NCBI GenBank assembly: GCA_021772055.1
Contig: JAETNR010000042.1
Span: 1-40,476, forward strand
Length of the DNA: 40,476 bases
Source of the DNA: Blautia sp.
GTDB lineage: Bacteria; Bacillota; Clostridia; Lachnospirales; Lachnospiraceae
Direction: 5' to 3'
Shown: positions 1 through 8,834 of the stretch, piece after piece
Layout of the letters: the number at the start of each line of letters is the position of its first letter
Numbering within the stretch: position 1 is the first letter of the stretch
Translations under genes and position numbers: made by a program
The notes under the pieces: model-generated
The model's database searches: none
What the model was told of the DNA's origin: nothing
The model's input: only the letters and a program-made list of their open reading frames with translations

Positions 1-201
1 CTTGGTTGATACTCCGCCACTTCCTGCTCACGCCATATGATAGAACGTAAATGTGAAGGAATAGATGAATCCAGAACCATGCTTTTTCGTCCATAAAACG
101 GCTCTACTGCCGTAAAACCGGCATCACGATATTTTAAAACTTCCCCACATATCCTTTTCGATTTCATATGCAGCACCAAACAAACCACATCCCAGATTCA
201 T
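1..201 (-). pseudogene. Sugar phosphate isomerase/epimerase-like gene, 5' part, frameshifted, runs off the left edge
   Basis: The start codon at 201 has a good ribosome binding site (AGGAG, 9 bases upstream). The first frame reads MNLGCGLFGAAYEIEKDMW and then hits a stop. The next frame continues with VLKYRDAGFTAVEPFYG and stays open to the window edge. The N-terminal pattern (LGCGLFGAA, then a helix and AGFTAVEPF) is typical of xylose-isomerase-like TIM-barrel sugar phosphate isomerases/epimerases, which act in the cytoplasm. The frames join if one G is removed from the four-base run at 143-146. This is either a real inactivating frameshift or a homopolymer sequencing error. Family assignment rests on about 65 residues and is moderate. 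Confidence 0.55.
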
Positions 202-223
202 CTTCTTTTCTCCTACAACTCTT

Positions 224-700
224 CTATGCTTCTTTCACCGCAAGTACCGCGATTCCTTCTTTTCCCGGAAGCTTCAGTTCCACTTTCCCATTTACACCTG
301 TGAGTATAATCTTTCATGTCATCTCTTAAACATCAATCACTTCAATACGGTATGTATTGTTTTCAGGCAGTTCCATGTCCCCAACTGCGGTGCAGTACAA
401 TAACTACCCATTACTGCACAGTGCCAGATACGGTTTACCATTTCAAAGCCCGAAATGTATCCCCAGTGGCAGAAAACCTTTCCTTCATATCCACATTCGT
501 CACTCAATACCGTTTTATTGTAGCGCTTCATATATTTTTCCACCGTAGCCGCATCCCCCCGCAAAGAACAATGCGTAATGTTTTCTTTAGAAAAATCATA
601 GCTCTCTATGTAGATTTACCCTTCGTCTTTTCTTAAAATGTGCATGCCGTTAATATAACCACTACTAATCCCACTACCATCATCATATTTCGCAATATAT
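224..700 (-). pseudogene. Remnant of a DUF5605-type (GH140-like) glycoside hydrolase
   Basis: Read on the minus strand, fragments of one glycosidase can be followed from about 700 to the stop at 224. They are a stretch ending YIESYDFSKENITHCSLRGD, then VEKYMKRYNKTVLSDECGYEG (the DEC-YEG motif is characteristic of DUF5605/apiosidase-like enzymes), then GFEMVNRIWH and GSYCTA. An internal deletion near 385 joins this directly to the normal C-terminus (LPENNTYRIEVIDV, then GVNGKVELKLPGKEGIAVLA). In-frame stops occur near 616, within the EVIDV region and shortly after. The 5' part of the gene is missing and the remnant stops at the insertion-sequence end at 707. Deletion plus several stops shows genuine decay rather than a sequencing error. 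Confidence 0.65.
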
Positions 701-706
701 TATTAA

Positions 707-900
707 GGGGCCGTTGCAAAATAGATGAATAATCATCTATGGAGCAATGGCTCCATTTTTATGTCTAAAAACAAATAGAAAAGCAGGCTCCGAAGAACCT
801 GCCATCCATGGTATAATAAGATATGTCGAGTAAATTAAAATACCATAAAAATTATACCGAATTCGGCGAGCCTTATCAACTGGTTTTGCCATTAAATTTA
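707..900 (+). mobile_element. Truncated IS1182-family insertion sequence (terminus and transposase start)
   Basis: The left edge is GGGGCCGTTGCAAAA at 707-721, which resembles the terminal repeat of IS1182-type elements. Two hairpins and a T tract follow, then a start of translation at 823 reading SSKLKYHKNYTEFGEPYQLVLPLNL. The YQLVLPLNL block near the N-terminus is typical of IS1182-family transposases. Similarity ends at about 900; the frame stays open to 1008, but those residues look like unrelated downstream DNA. A TATAAT box at 812-817 sits almost on the start codon. The element is reduced to about 200 bases and cannot be active by itself. Family assignment is from memory of the N-terminal motif. 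Confidence 0.65.
721..760 (+). terminator. Double hairpin at the IS end, terminator-like
   Basis: Two perfect inverted repeats lie one after the other just inside the element end. The first is ATAGATGA/TCATCTAT (721-728 with 733-740, four-base loop). The second is ATGGAGC/GCTCCAT (739-745 with 750-756, four-base loop) and is followed by a short T tract. The arrangement would stop outside transcription from entering the transposase gene, as is common at insertion-sequence ends. The two hairpins share bases 739-740, so they cannot form fully at the same time. Confidence 0.55.
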
Positions 901-915
901 TTTCCTTCTAATAGA

Positions 916-951
916 AGTGCAGAAAATCATTTTCAAATAAAATCCTGCACT
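916..951 (-). terminator. Possible terminator downstream of the esterase
   Basis: A 7-bp perfect inverted repeat, AGTGCAG at 916-922 with CTGCACT at 945-951, lies 17 bases after the esterase stop codon. On the minus strand it is followed only by TTCTATT, so the uridine tract is weak. It could end the hydrolase operon or merely protect the 3' end of its transcript. Confidence 0.35.
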
Positions 952-967
952 CCCTGTATTTCTTTAT

Positions 968-1822
968 TTATAAAATCTTTTTCAAAAACTCCAGCACAAT
1001 ATCTTTAACACTATCCTGATAAAATGCCGCCGTACCATGTCCTTCACCCTTCAGTACATAATATTCTGCATAAACATTTTTTTCTGTCAGTTTTTTGTAA
1101 AATCCTTCGCTCTGTTCCGGCAGCACACAAATGTCGACTTCTCCCTGGAAAATCAGAAATGGAGGTGTATTCTCGTTGACATAACCTATCGCACTGGCCT
1201 TGCGTGCCATTTCCTTCGTATAATTTAAACCAATCCAGTCTTCACATGTAAAAGGCGGTACATCATGTGTTACTGCTCCTGACAAATCTACATTCTCAAT
1301 ATCTACAAGACCATAGTAATCTACCACTGCATTTACTGCACTGCTATATTCAAGAAAATCTCCCTGTTCAAATTCTTCACAACCTCCAGTAGTACCAACC
1401 AGACTTGCCAGGGCACCTCCTGCAGATTCTCCCATAATCACTACGCGTTCCGGATCAATACAATAATCCTCTGCATGAGCTCTCAGATAACGAATTGCTG
1501 CCTTTACATCACACAGTGCTCCTGGGAATTCTACTTCCGAACTGGTTCGATATTCCACACTTGCCACTACATAGCCTTTTCTTGCGAAATAAATCATTTC
1601 CGGAACCCATACAGCACGGTCCACCAGTCGAAAAGCCCCACCACAAACCCATACCATTAATGGCATCGGTTCATGATCTTTTTTTACTTTCGGACAAACA
1701 ATACTCATTTTCAGCGTCTTTCTGGTAGCATCATACCATGCCGGCACATTTGCAAATGCAACATCGTTAATCAATGATAATACTTCGTGTTCTTCCTTGA
1801 CAGTGATTTCTTTTCTCATCAT
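968..1822 (-). CDS. Alpha/beta hydrolase, acetyl-esterase type
   Basis: A serine hydrolase likely to remove acetyl or other acyl groups from imported carbohydrates in the cytoplasm. The nucleophile elbow GESAGG is at residues 131-136 and the oxyanion region reads CGGAF, where most relatives have HGG. The late FQGEVDICV and GEGHG segments supply the expected Asp and His. No signal peptide is seen. The longer reading from 1828 puts the Shine-Dalgarno AAAGG directly against the first ATG; the ATG at 1822 has proper spacing and is preferred. The gene overlaps the 3' end of the GH2 gene by about 56 bases, so the two are probably translationally coupled. It is the last gene of the hydrolase block. 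Confidence 0.8.
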   Translation of the reverse strand: MMRKEITVKEEHEVLSLINDVAFANVPAWYDATRKTLKMSIVCPKVKKDHEPMPLMVWVCGGAFRLVDRAVWVPEMIYFARKGYVVASVEYRTSSEVEFPGALCDVKAAIRYLRAHAEDYCIDPERVVIMGESAGGALASLVGTTGGCEEFEQGDFLEYSSAVNAVVDYYGLVDIENVDLSGAVTHDVPPFTCEDWIGLNYTKEMARKASAIGYVNENTPPFLIFQGEVDICVLPEQSEGFYKKLTEKNVYAEYYVLKGEGHGTAAFYQDSVKDIVLEFLKKIL

Positions 1823-4361
1823 TTTCATCCTTTCTAATCTCTTTCACGTCCACAATTATCTTCTTTTCTTCTGAAGAAGTCTCTTCTATGGCCTTCAGAA
1901 TGATCTGTGCACGCCCAAGGTAAGTTTCTGTTATATCTTCCTGATAATGGTAAAGCGGTTTCGGATTCGCACTTCCAAATCCAAGGAGTTCCGCTCCCTG
2001 TACCGTCACATGCAGTTTTCTGTCATCATTCATCACAAGCTGATCTTTTTCGTCTCTCAATTCCACATTCAGATAAATCAGCTTTGCTATATCTTTCGTG
2101 AATTTTTCCATACATCTTGATGCATATTTCAAAGATTCTTCCACAGAAATAATCAATTTTCTTTCCACAGAAGCGGTCGAAAGCTCAAATCTTCCCAGTT
2201 CTTTTCCATTTTCATAAGTAATTGCCACTAAACTTCCCGGTTCGTAAACCATATCAAACACTGATCGATATGGCAGATCTTCCCCGACGTTTTTCCTTCC
2301 CATAGAAACACCGTTACTAAAAAGTTCCACTTCCTGTCCAGATGAATACACTTCCACTTTTACCGGTTTTCCTTCATATCCATCCCATGTCCAACTGGAA
2401 ATAGTATCACTCATGACCCATGGTGTTTTCATCAGTTCCCTTCCATATCCGGCTGGATTCTGAACAGCTATGTACGGTGTTTCACGTAATCCGAAAACAA
2501 TTTCCCGATAATAAGATAAAGGTCTGCGCCAACCAGTAATATCATAGTCTCCACAATAAGCAAGCTGTGCCGGATAGACTGCTCCGAAACCACCTTCACC
2601 GGCTGCATAGCCCGGAATTCCGATTCCTGCTTCTCCGATATAATCCCAGCCTGTCCACGTGAAATCACCAATCACGTAATTGAATTTCTTAACCTCTGTC
2701 CAGTTTCGGCCAATTTCAGGCGGATAAGTTTCGCTTCCTACAATGATTCTGTTCGGATAGTTGATACCGTCTGGCTCATATCTTGCAGTCATATAATTGT
2801 AACCTGCAATATCCACAGATGCACATGCCGTTTCCAGTCGGCGGCTTACCATATCATGTGTCACAATTTCGTCCATATATGCTTCCTGCAGGCTCATAAA
2901 TTCGTTTACATTGATGCCGGAAACCTGACGATTTTCATCCATACTATTTTCATCTGCATGACGTTTCACGATATCTTCCAGCAACACGGTAATATCTGTT
3001 CCTGTCGCAAAAATACCGTTAATAGACACCAGCGTAAATCTGGTCGGATCCATTTCCTTAATCTTTTTACACAGGTCATCACAAATATTCGCACCATGTC
3101 CATTGCCGATTTCCGGAATCTCATTTCCCACAGAGTAAAGAATGACTGATGGATGATTATAATTTTTTCTTACCATCGCACTTACATCCTCTTCCCAGCA
3201 CTCTTTATAGTAAAGAGCATAATCGTAGGAAGTTTTAAAAATCGTCCACATATCAAAGGTTTCATCCATCACATACATTCCAAGTCTGTCACAAGCGCGA
3301 AGCATCGCAGGTGCCATAGGATGATGCGACATTCGAATAGCATTAAAACCGGCCTCCTTTAATTTTCTAATCTGCCTGTACTGCGCATATTCATAAGTTG
3401 CTGTTCCCAATAAGCCACTGTCATGATGGATACAAGCTCCTCGGAGTTTCACTGGTACTCCATTCACCAGCAACCCTTTTTTCTTGTTTAATCGAAGTGT
3501 ACGAATACCAAATGCCTCTTCGTTTTCATCCAGTAAAACAACTTCTTTTTTGTAATTCTCCCAATCTGCCAATTTCAAATTTTTAGATATTTGCTTCTTT
3601 TCCAGATACAGGCGGCTGATTATTTTATACAGCACAGGAGTTTCTGCACTCCAAAGCTTCGGTGAATCAACAGTAAATCTCTGTGTGCAAATACGACGCT
3701 CCCCGCCATCAAGAAGAACCGGGAAACGCTCTGTCGCTATCAAATTTCCGTCATCATCTGTTATGACAGATTCCAATACTAAATTTTGATACTGAAAATG
3801 TCTGTTGTGAATCTCAGACTTCACTTCCAATACTGCATATTCCTCATCCGCATACTCTGTCCTAATCTGTACACCATCCGGCTCCAGATAAGTAATACCT
3901 GATTCCAGAAGCCACACATCACGATAGATTCCTGCTCCGGAATACCAGCGGCTGTTTGTCATCGCTCCGGCTCTTACCTGCACCCGGATTTCATTTTCTT
4001 TTCCATATTCTATATAATCATTTAAAGCCACATAAAAAACGGAATAGCCATAAACATTTTTTCCCGCCTGCTGACCGTTCACATAAACAAAGGCATTCAT
4101 ATAAACGCCCTCAAACTTAATTTTTAATGTTTTTTGCGCAGTCTCTTCAGGAATAAAGATTCTCTTCACATAAATATAGACATCTCCATCTCTGTAACCG
4201 GTGTTTCCGCCATTTCTGCTTTCCGCAGAAGGTGTCGATTCCAACATCGCATCATGAGGCAGATCTATACGCCTCGCATTTTCCGGAATATCCCAGATTA
4301 GAGAAAAAGCATCCTTTTCTCTCCAAAAATACCAATCATTATTAAAACTTTTTATATACAT
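1767..4361 (-). CDS. Glycoside hydrolase family 2 (beta-galactosidase/beta-glucuronidase type)
   Basis: An exo-acting beta-glycosidase of 864 residues without a signal peptide, so cytoplasmic. It has the GH2 layout: an N-terminal jelly-roll sugar-binding domain (about 1-155, with the conserved NSRWYSGAGIYRDVWL), an Ig-like domain to about 285, a TIM barrel, and C-terminal beta-sandwich domains (with a DUF4982-like WTWDGYEGKPVKVEVYSSG). The acid/base is expected to be E414 in SVGNEIPE and the nucleophile E544 in VGSETYP. It starts 21 bases after the GH78 stop with AGGAG upstream. The last ~22 residues look like read-through into the next gene's start region, so the usual stop may have been lost. 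The sugar specificity cannot be fixed from sequence alone. Confidence 0.88.
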   Translation of the reverse strand: MYIKSFNNDWYFWREKDAFSLIWDIPENARRIDLPHDAMLESTPSAESRNGGNTGYRDGDVYIYVKRIFIPEETAQKTLKIKFEGVYMNAFVYVNGQQAGKNVYGYSVFYVALNDYIEYGKENEIRVQVRAGAMTNSRWYSGAGIYRDVWLLESGITYLEPDGVQIRTEYADEEYAVLEVKSEIHNRHFQYQNLVLESVITDDDGNLIATERFPVLLDGGERRICTQRFTVDSPKLWSAETPVLYKIISRLYLEKKQISKNLKLADWENYKKEVVLLDENEEAFGIRTLRLNKKKGLLVNGVPVKLRGACIHHDSGLLGTATYEYAQYRQIRKLKEAGFNAIRMSHHPMAPAMLRACDRLGMYVMDETFDMWTIFKTSYDYALYYKECWEEDVSAMVRKNYNHPSVILYSVGNEIPEIGNGHGANICDDLCKKIKEMDPTRFTLVSINGIFATGTDITVLLEDIVKRHADENSMDENRQVSGINVNEFMSLQEAYMDEIVTHDMVSRRLETACASVDIAGYNYMTARYEPDGINYPNRIIVGSETYPPEIGRNWTEVKKFNYVIGDFTWTGWDYIGEAGIGIPGYAAGEGGFGAVYPAQLAYCGDYDITGWRRPLSYYREIVFGLRETPYIAVQNPAGYGRELMKTPWVMSDTISSWTWDGYEGKPVKVEVYSSGQEVELFSNGVSMGRKNVGEDLPYRSVFDMVYEPGSLVAITYENGKELGRFELSTASVERKLIISVEESLKYASRCMEKFTKDIAKLIYLNVELRDEKDQLVMNDDRKLHVTVQGAELLGFGSANPKPLYHYQEDITETYLGRAQIILKAIEETSSEEKKIIVDVKEIRKDENDEKRNHCQGRTRSIIID

Positions 4362-4382
4362 ATCAGTAAATTCTCCTGAAAT

Positions 4383-6728
4383 TTAACTAAGATGATATTC
4401 TCCGCTACTACTTAATTCCTGTGTTCTTCCGTCCTCGAAATAAAATGTCGCGTGTATTCCTTCCGGAATTTTCAGATTATAATTCCATTTCCCATCGTTC
4501 ATTTCATAATAAAAATCGATGTTTCCATACGGTGTCACTGCAGTTCCCTGAATATCATTCAGATTCATCATATGCGGTGCAATTTTCACATGTTTCCACC
4601 CGATTTCATCTGCTTCAATTCCAGCAATTGTTCGTATCATTTCATACATCGGAAGCGCACTCCATGCATGGCATTCACTTCTGGCTTCTTTCGGCGTCTC
4701 CGGACAGGTCATACAATCCAGCTCCAGGAGTTCAATCCACTCATTCATAGCTTCCCGTATTTCATCATACATACCGGCTTTTGCCAGTGCCCGGAACCAT
4801 TCATAGGCAGTTGAAAAAGAATACTTCAGACAATTTTCGTCATTTATCGCACTCAGGAGAACTTCTTTTGCCTTTTCTTCTTCCACCATTTCATTCAACA
4901 CTGCCCAACCTTGCGCATGATAGGTAAACTGCGTAAATGCCGGACCTTCGCGATACATCTTTTTCTCTTCATCCCAGCATTCCCTCTGCACAGCATCAAG
5001 AATACGTTTTCTCCGATAACGATATTCTTCCACCAATCCCGGACGTCCGGTTGCTTCAAATAACTGAGCACCGCACTGAAGTGCATATGCATACATAAGG
5101 TTGATAATTGTGGATGGACCATACTGTAAAGCACGCGGTGTTCCTCCGCAGTCAGCCCAGCTCGGATGCCAGTCCACAAACTCCCAGAATTCCAGGCCTC
5201 CAACCAATCCATTTTTTCCAATATGAATATCGTAATAATCAAGTATTCTATCAATATCTCCGCGACACAATCGCAATATTTCTTTATCACCTGTCTGCTT
5301 ATAGTACTCCCACAGCATATAGATATAATGCAGCGAGAATGTGGAAAGAATCTGCAGATAAACCGACGGATATTTTCCCGCGGTCAGGCCTTCCGGCTGC
5401 ATGCCATAATGGAAATCAATCAAGGCTTTCCTTGCCAGTGCACTGTCACTGGACACGGCATAAGTAAACAATGCTTCCAGTCGGGTATCCATAGCAAACT
5501 GAAGCTGCTCATAATACGGACAATCCATATATGTTTCCAGCATGCAATTTCCCAGTGTACGTACACAGATATCCCATAATTTTTCCACCCAGTCTTCTGA
5601 GGAATGAATAGATGATTCTTTTTTCAGAGGATACCCGGTTCTCTGAAAGTCCGGAGCCAATATTGTAACCGGTTCCTCCTCCGCATAAATTCTGATACAT
5701 ATAAAACGGAAGGTACGAACCCAGAACGGTTCATACTGAAGATCCTTTCCATCAAGAATCAGCGTATCTGTCAGACCACTGATTTCTCCATGTTCATAAT
5801 CTGTACGGCGAATATCCGCTCCCTGACCACCGAATTTTTCGAAATAAATTATTTCGACCTTCGCTCCTTTTCCTCCCCGGAACAGATACTTCGGATAACC
5901 ATTTTTTACTGTTCCTGCATCCAGGATAATTTCCGCTGTTTCCTCTGGCGGAACGGCAATGCTTCCTTTTTCCAATAATCCCATGGATTTTCCATCTTTT
6001 CTCGAAAAATCTCTGATAAATTCCGTCTTTCTTTCATATAATAATGGAATATCCCGTTCTCTCATACGAAATCTCGGTTCTACGCCACAGGCGTACAAAG
6101 CACTTGTCGGCTTCACCGTATCTACAAATTCCGCTTTCATCCAATGAGAAAAATCAAATTCCTCTTCTTTCCATCTTATAGAACTTTTCAATACATCAAT
6201 TTCTTCAATCACGGCTCCAAGAAAACAGGTAATCTCGCTTGATTTCAGGAAAAAGCTGTCTTCCAGCCATACACGCCAGTCAGCTTTGCCAGTTGTAATA
6301 GTTTCAAACACGTTACCTTTTTCATCGCAAATATCCCCTTCTATGGCAAGACGATGCCCCATTTTCTGTCCGATGACACCATAAATGGATGCTCTCTCAT
6401 CTGTCTGCATTTCCGCCGTATCAGGATCACAGTAAAGCACCTGTGCACAGAAAATATTTTTCCCACTCACCAGATATTCTGTTAATTCTACGGTTTCATA
6501 ATATTGCCGATATGTATCTCCTTTGCACGGTCCGGATAATACCGACTTACCGTTTACCCATAGACGATATCTGGAACTTGCCGTAATATCTGCCGTGAGC
6601 CTTACTTTTTCCGGCAAATCCACTTCGCATCGAAAATATGCAAAGCGCCCCGTCATATCTCCATGATATATCTTCTTATTCTTAATCTCTTCCTTCGGAA
6701 GCTTCAGCCATCGCGCATCACACCACAT
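4383..6728 (-). CDS. Glycoside hydrolase family 78-like (alpha-L-rhamnosidase)
   Basis: Predicted to release terminal alpha-L-rhamnose from oligosaccharides or plant glycosides in the cytoplasm; no signal peptide is present. The 781-residue protein has N-terminal beta domains (YRLWVNGKSVL at about 54-64), an (alpha/alpha)6 barrel, and a C-terminal beta domain with YGNIDFYYE. The core DCPYYEQLQFAMD (residues 402-414) supplies the acidic triad D402, E407 and D414 seen in GH78 enzymes, although the usual R-E-G-W wording is altered, so specificity could differ. GH78-like proteins without proven rhamnosidase activity exist. It sits between an alpha/beta hydrolase gene (38-base gap) and the GH2 gene, clearly in one operon. 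Confidence 0.82.
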   Translation of the reverse strand: MWCDARWLKLPKEEIKNKKIYHGDMTGRFAYFRCEVDLPEKVRLTADITASSRYRLWVNGKSVLSGPCKGDTYRQYYETVELTEYLVSGKNIFCAQVLYCDPDTAEMQTDERASIYGVIGQKMGHRLAIEGDICDEKGNVFETITTGKADWRVWLEDSFFLKSSEITCFLGAVIEEIDVLKSSIRWKEEEFDFSHWMKAEFVDTVKPTSALYACGVEPRFRMRERDIPLLYERKTEFIRDFSRKDGKSMGLLEKGSIAVPPEETAEIILDAGTVKNGYPKYLFRGGKGAKVEIIYFEKFGGQGADIRRTDYEHGEISGLTDTLILDGKDLQYEPFWVRTFRFICIRIYAEEEPVTILAPDFQRTGYPLKKESSIHSSEDWVEKLWDICVRTLGNCMLETYMDCPYYEQLQFAMDTRLEALFTYAVSSDSALARKALIDFHYGMQPEGLTAGKYPSVYLQILSTFSLHYIYMLWEYYKQTGDKEILRLCRGDIDRILDYYDIHIGKNGLVGGLEFWEFVDWHPSWADCGGTPRALQYGPSTIINLMYAYALQCGAQLFEATGRPGLVEEYRYRRKRILDAVQRECWDEEKKMYREGPAFTQFTYHAQGWAVLNEMVEEEKAKEVLLSAINDENCLKYSFSTAYEWFRALAKAGMYDEIREAMNEWIELLELDCMTCPETPKEARSECHAWSALPMYEMIRTIAGIEADEIGWKHVKIAPHMMNLNDIQGTAVTPYGNIDFYYEMNDGKWNYNLKIPEGIHATFYFEDGRTQELSSSGEYHLS

Positions 6729-6766
6729 AGGTTACACCTCACTCTTTCCAACATCTGTTTCTTAAT

Positions 6767-7657
6767 CTACTCTTCGGCAAACTGGATTACTGCCTGCATA
6801 TATTTTCTGTTCTGATCCGCAGTAAGCATATGTGTCGCATCCTCTATCAGCAAAAAGCTTGTATTCGGTATTCTGGATTCCACGTATCGTCCGGTTGCTT
6901 CATTATAAATAGATCCCGGAGCTACAAATACAAGCAAAGCCGGCACGGTAATACGAGGCAAAACTTCACGAAAATCAGATTCAGCCATGGATTTCATGTA
7001 ATAGCGATTTGCCGCGACCTGTTTCTCGTCAAAAACAAACATACATTCTATTGTATTCAGGTTGTTTTTCCATTCTTTATATTCGTCAGGATTCTCTATC
7101 GGATTAATATATGTTCTTTCCTCTTCCACTGTATGCTTCAAAAATAATTGTTCCATAAAGTAGTAACTTCGCGCTTCTGTCTCTTCCGCACTCAAAAATG
7201 CCGTATCTAATTTCACATCATCTTCTGTAAACCAACCCTGATAAAGCCCCAGCTTCCAATCCTCATCATTTAAAAGTTTCGGAGTCATATCACCGATGAC
7301 TGCTTTTTCCAGATATTCACATCCATACTGTTCCACATAAGCAAATAATACAGCCGCTCCCATGGAATATCCCACGACGATCACATACTTCAGTTTAAGA
7401 TACTCGATTAATTCGTACATATCTCTGGCAGACTGTTGCAGACTTGCAGATTCTGTTAATGGAGACTCTCCATATCCTCTCTGATCAAATGCAATACAGC
7501 GAAACTTTGCAGGCATTTGTTTAAACTGTTCTCTGAATCCTTCAGCGTTACCGCCATAACCATGAGGAAAAATCAATACTGTTTCCCCTTTTTCTGTATC
7601 CAGATAATGAATTCTGGTTCCATCCGATGTAATAAAATATTTATCCCAATTTCCCAT
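6767..7657 (-). CDS. Alpha/beta hydrolase
   Basis: A 296-residue soluble serine hydrolase of the classic alpha/beta fold. Visible elements are the oxyanion motif HGYGG (about 32-36), DQRGYGES (58-65), the nucleophile GYSMG with Ser98, and a C-terminal EDATHM that provides the His. It starts with AGGAG six bases before the ATG. The protein resembles haloperoxidase/esterase-type hydrolases whose substrates are hard to predict. Its position between another esterase and the GH78 gene suggests a role in removing acyl groups from the imported glycoside. Confidence 0.75.
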   Translation of the reverse strand: MGNWDKYFITSDGTRIHYLDTEKGETVLIFPHGYGGNAEGFREQFKQMPAKFRCIAFDQRGYGESPLTESASLQQSARDMYELIEYLKLKYVIVVGYSMGAAVLFAYVEQYGCEYLEKAVIGDMTPKLLNDEDWKLGLYQGWFTEDDVKLDTAFLSAEETEARSYYFMEQLFLKHTVEEERTYINPIENPDEYKEWKNNLNTIECMFVFDEKQVAANRYYMKSMAESDFREVLPRITVPALLVFVAPGSIYNEATGRYVESRIPNTSFLLIEDATHMLTADQNRKYMQAVIQFAEE

Positions 7658-7713
7658 ACATATCTCCTGTTCTATCTGTCTACATCTTTATTAGCTGTAA
7701 TTATCTTCATCTA

Positions 7714-8733
7714 TCAATTGTATTTCCAGTGCTGTTCCCAAAATCTCACAGCTCTGGCAATCCATCCTGCAGCCGGTGTTCCATCACCTGTTCCCCATCC
7801 ATGAGCATCACCTTCATACACTTCACGTTCATACTCGATTCCATATTTTTCAATCTGTTCTACCAGCATTTCAGAATTCTCTGCCGGAACAAGTGCATCT
7901 GCTTCACAATACCAGATGAAAGTTTCCGGGTAGCATTCTGTTACCTGTTTCTCGATGGAATATGCCTGCACATCTTTTTCTCTGAAATCAACACCCAGAA
8001 GTTTGTCCCTGCTTCCTCCATGTGTCAGATCTGTCATCGTAATAACCGGATATCCGAGAATTAAAGTTGCCGGTTTCGGTAAATCATATTTTTTATACCC
8101 CAATGATTCTGTTCCAAACGATGCAGCCAAATGTCCGCCTGCGGAAAAACCTGCCACTGCATAATCATTAACATCTACATCAAATTTATCTGCATTTGAA
8201 AAAACATATTTCAATGCTTCCGCCAGATCATCCATCGGATTCGGATATCCGGCAGCTTCATTTGTACGATATTGCAGAACAAACGCAGAATATCCAAGTT
8301 CATTAAACTGTTTGGCAATTGGAAATCCTTCGGAAATAGAGCAGACGTTCGTATAACCACCGCCCGGGCAAATCATTACAAACTTTCTGCATCCCGGAAC
8401 CACAAATGCCATAAGACCTGTTTTTTCTTTTGACGAATCCGCTTTCTTCGCATCCTCACTCCAATAATCATAAATCAATCTTTTTTCTTCTGATTTTTCC
8501 ACCAGATATTCCCACCCTTCTTTAATAGAAGGAATGGTCCAGGAAGGGATAAAAGCCTCCATTTCTTCAAGGGAGTAATCTGTGTAACTTCTCCCATTGG
8601 AAAGTTCCCCGTATCTGTCCCCCAGCGCTTCCTTAAAAATATCTCCCATAAAAGGATTTAACATATATTCGCAGTTTCTAAATTCCTGAAGTTCGAGAAT
8701 ATCCGCCATTTTTGTTTTCATTGTCACGTTCAT
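7714..8733 (-). CDS. Alpha/beta hydrolase, carbohydrate-esterase-like
   Basis: A 339-residue protein without signal peptide. A ~100-residue N-terminal extension is followed by an esterase fold with oxyanion segment CPGGGY (122-127), nucleophile GFSAGG (Ser197), and C-terminal YCEADALVP and GDAHGWG supplying Asp and His. This order is shared by bifunctional acetyl/feruloyl-type and acetyl-xylan esterases. The ribosome binding site is weak (GGGCG before the first ATG), so a start a few codons in is possible. It is the first gene of the hydrolase block that runs to 968, about 100 bases downstream of a YesN-like regulator gene. Confidence 0.75.
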   Translation of the reverse strand: MNVTMKTKMADILELQEFRNCEYMLNPFMGDIFKEALGDRYGELSNGRSYTDYSLEEMEAFIPSWTIPSIKEGWEYLVEKSEEKRLIYDYWSEDAKKADSSKEKTGLMAFVVPGCRKFVMICPGGGYTNVCSISEGFPIAKQFNELGYSAFVLQYRTNEAAGYPNPMDDLAEALKYVFSNADKFDVDVNDYAVAGFSAGGHLAASFGTESLGYKKYDLPKPATLILGYPVITMTDLTHGGSRDKLLGVDFREKDVQAYSIEKQVTECYPETFIWYCEADALVPAENSEMLVEQIEKYGIEYEREVYEGDAHGWGTGDGTPAAGWIARAVRFWEQHWKYN

Positions 8734-8834
8734 TTTTTCGCCCAGCTTTCTATAATAATCTCATATTCATTGTAGCTTTCTTTCCACCGATAAAATATTA
8801 AAAAAAACGATATTTTTTATGATTTTCCGACTTG

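Noticed and set aside
316..636. Plus-strand frame of 106 residues
   Set aside because: It is a shadow opposite the glycosidase remnant, with no ribosome binding site and no protein-like pattern.
640..694. Small lipoprotein-like peptide MMMVVGLVVVILTACTF on the minus strand
   Set aside because: It looks like a signal peptide with lipobox but has no ribosome binding site, ends two residues after the cysteine, and lies in another frame of the glycosidase remnant.
823..1008. Complete 61-residue gene starting with SSKLKYHKNY
   Set aside because: Only the first ~26 residues look like protein sequence, and they match the start of an IS1182 transposase. The rest is read-through into unrelated DNA, so it is reported as an element fragment.
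4895..5290. 131-residue frame within the GH78 gene on the same strand
   Set aside because: It lies fully inside a well-supported gene in another frame and shows no recognisable motif.
8734..8834. A fourth copy of the TCGG two-repeat site before the esterase gene at 8733
   Set aside because: GTCGG and ATCG words are present but their spacing is off by one base, the flanking bases do not match, and the distance to a -10 box differs.
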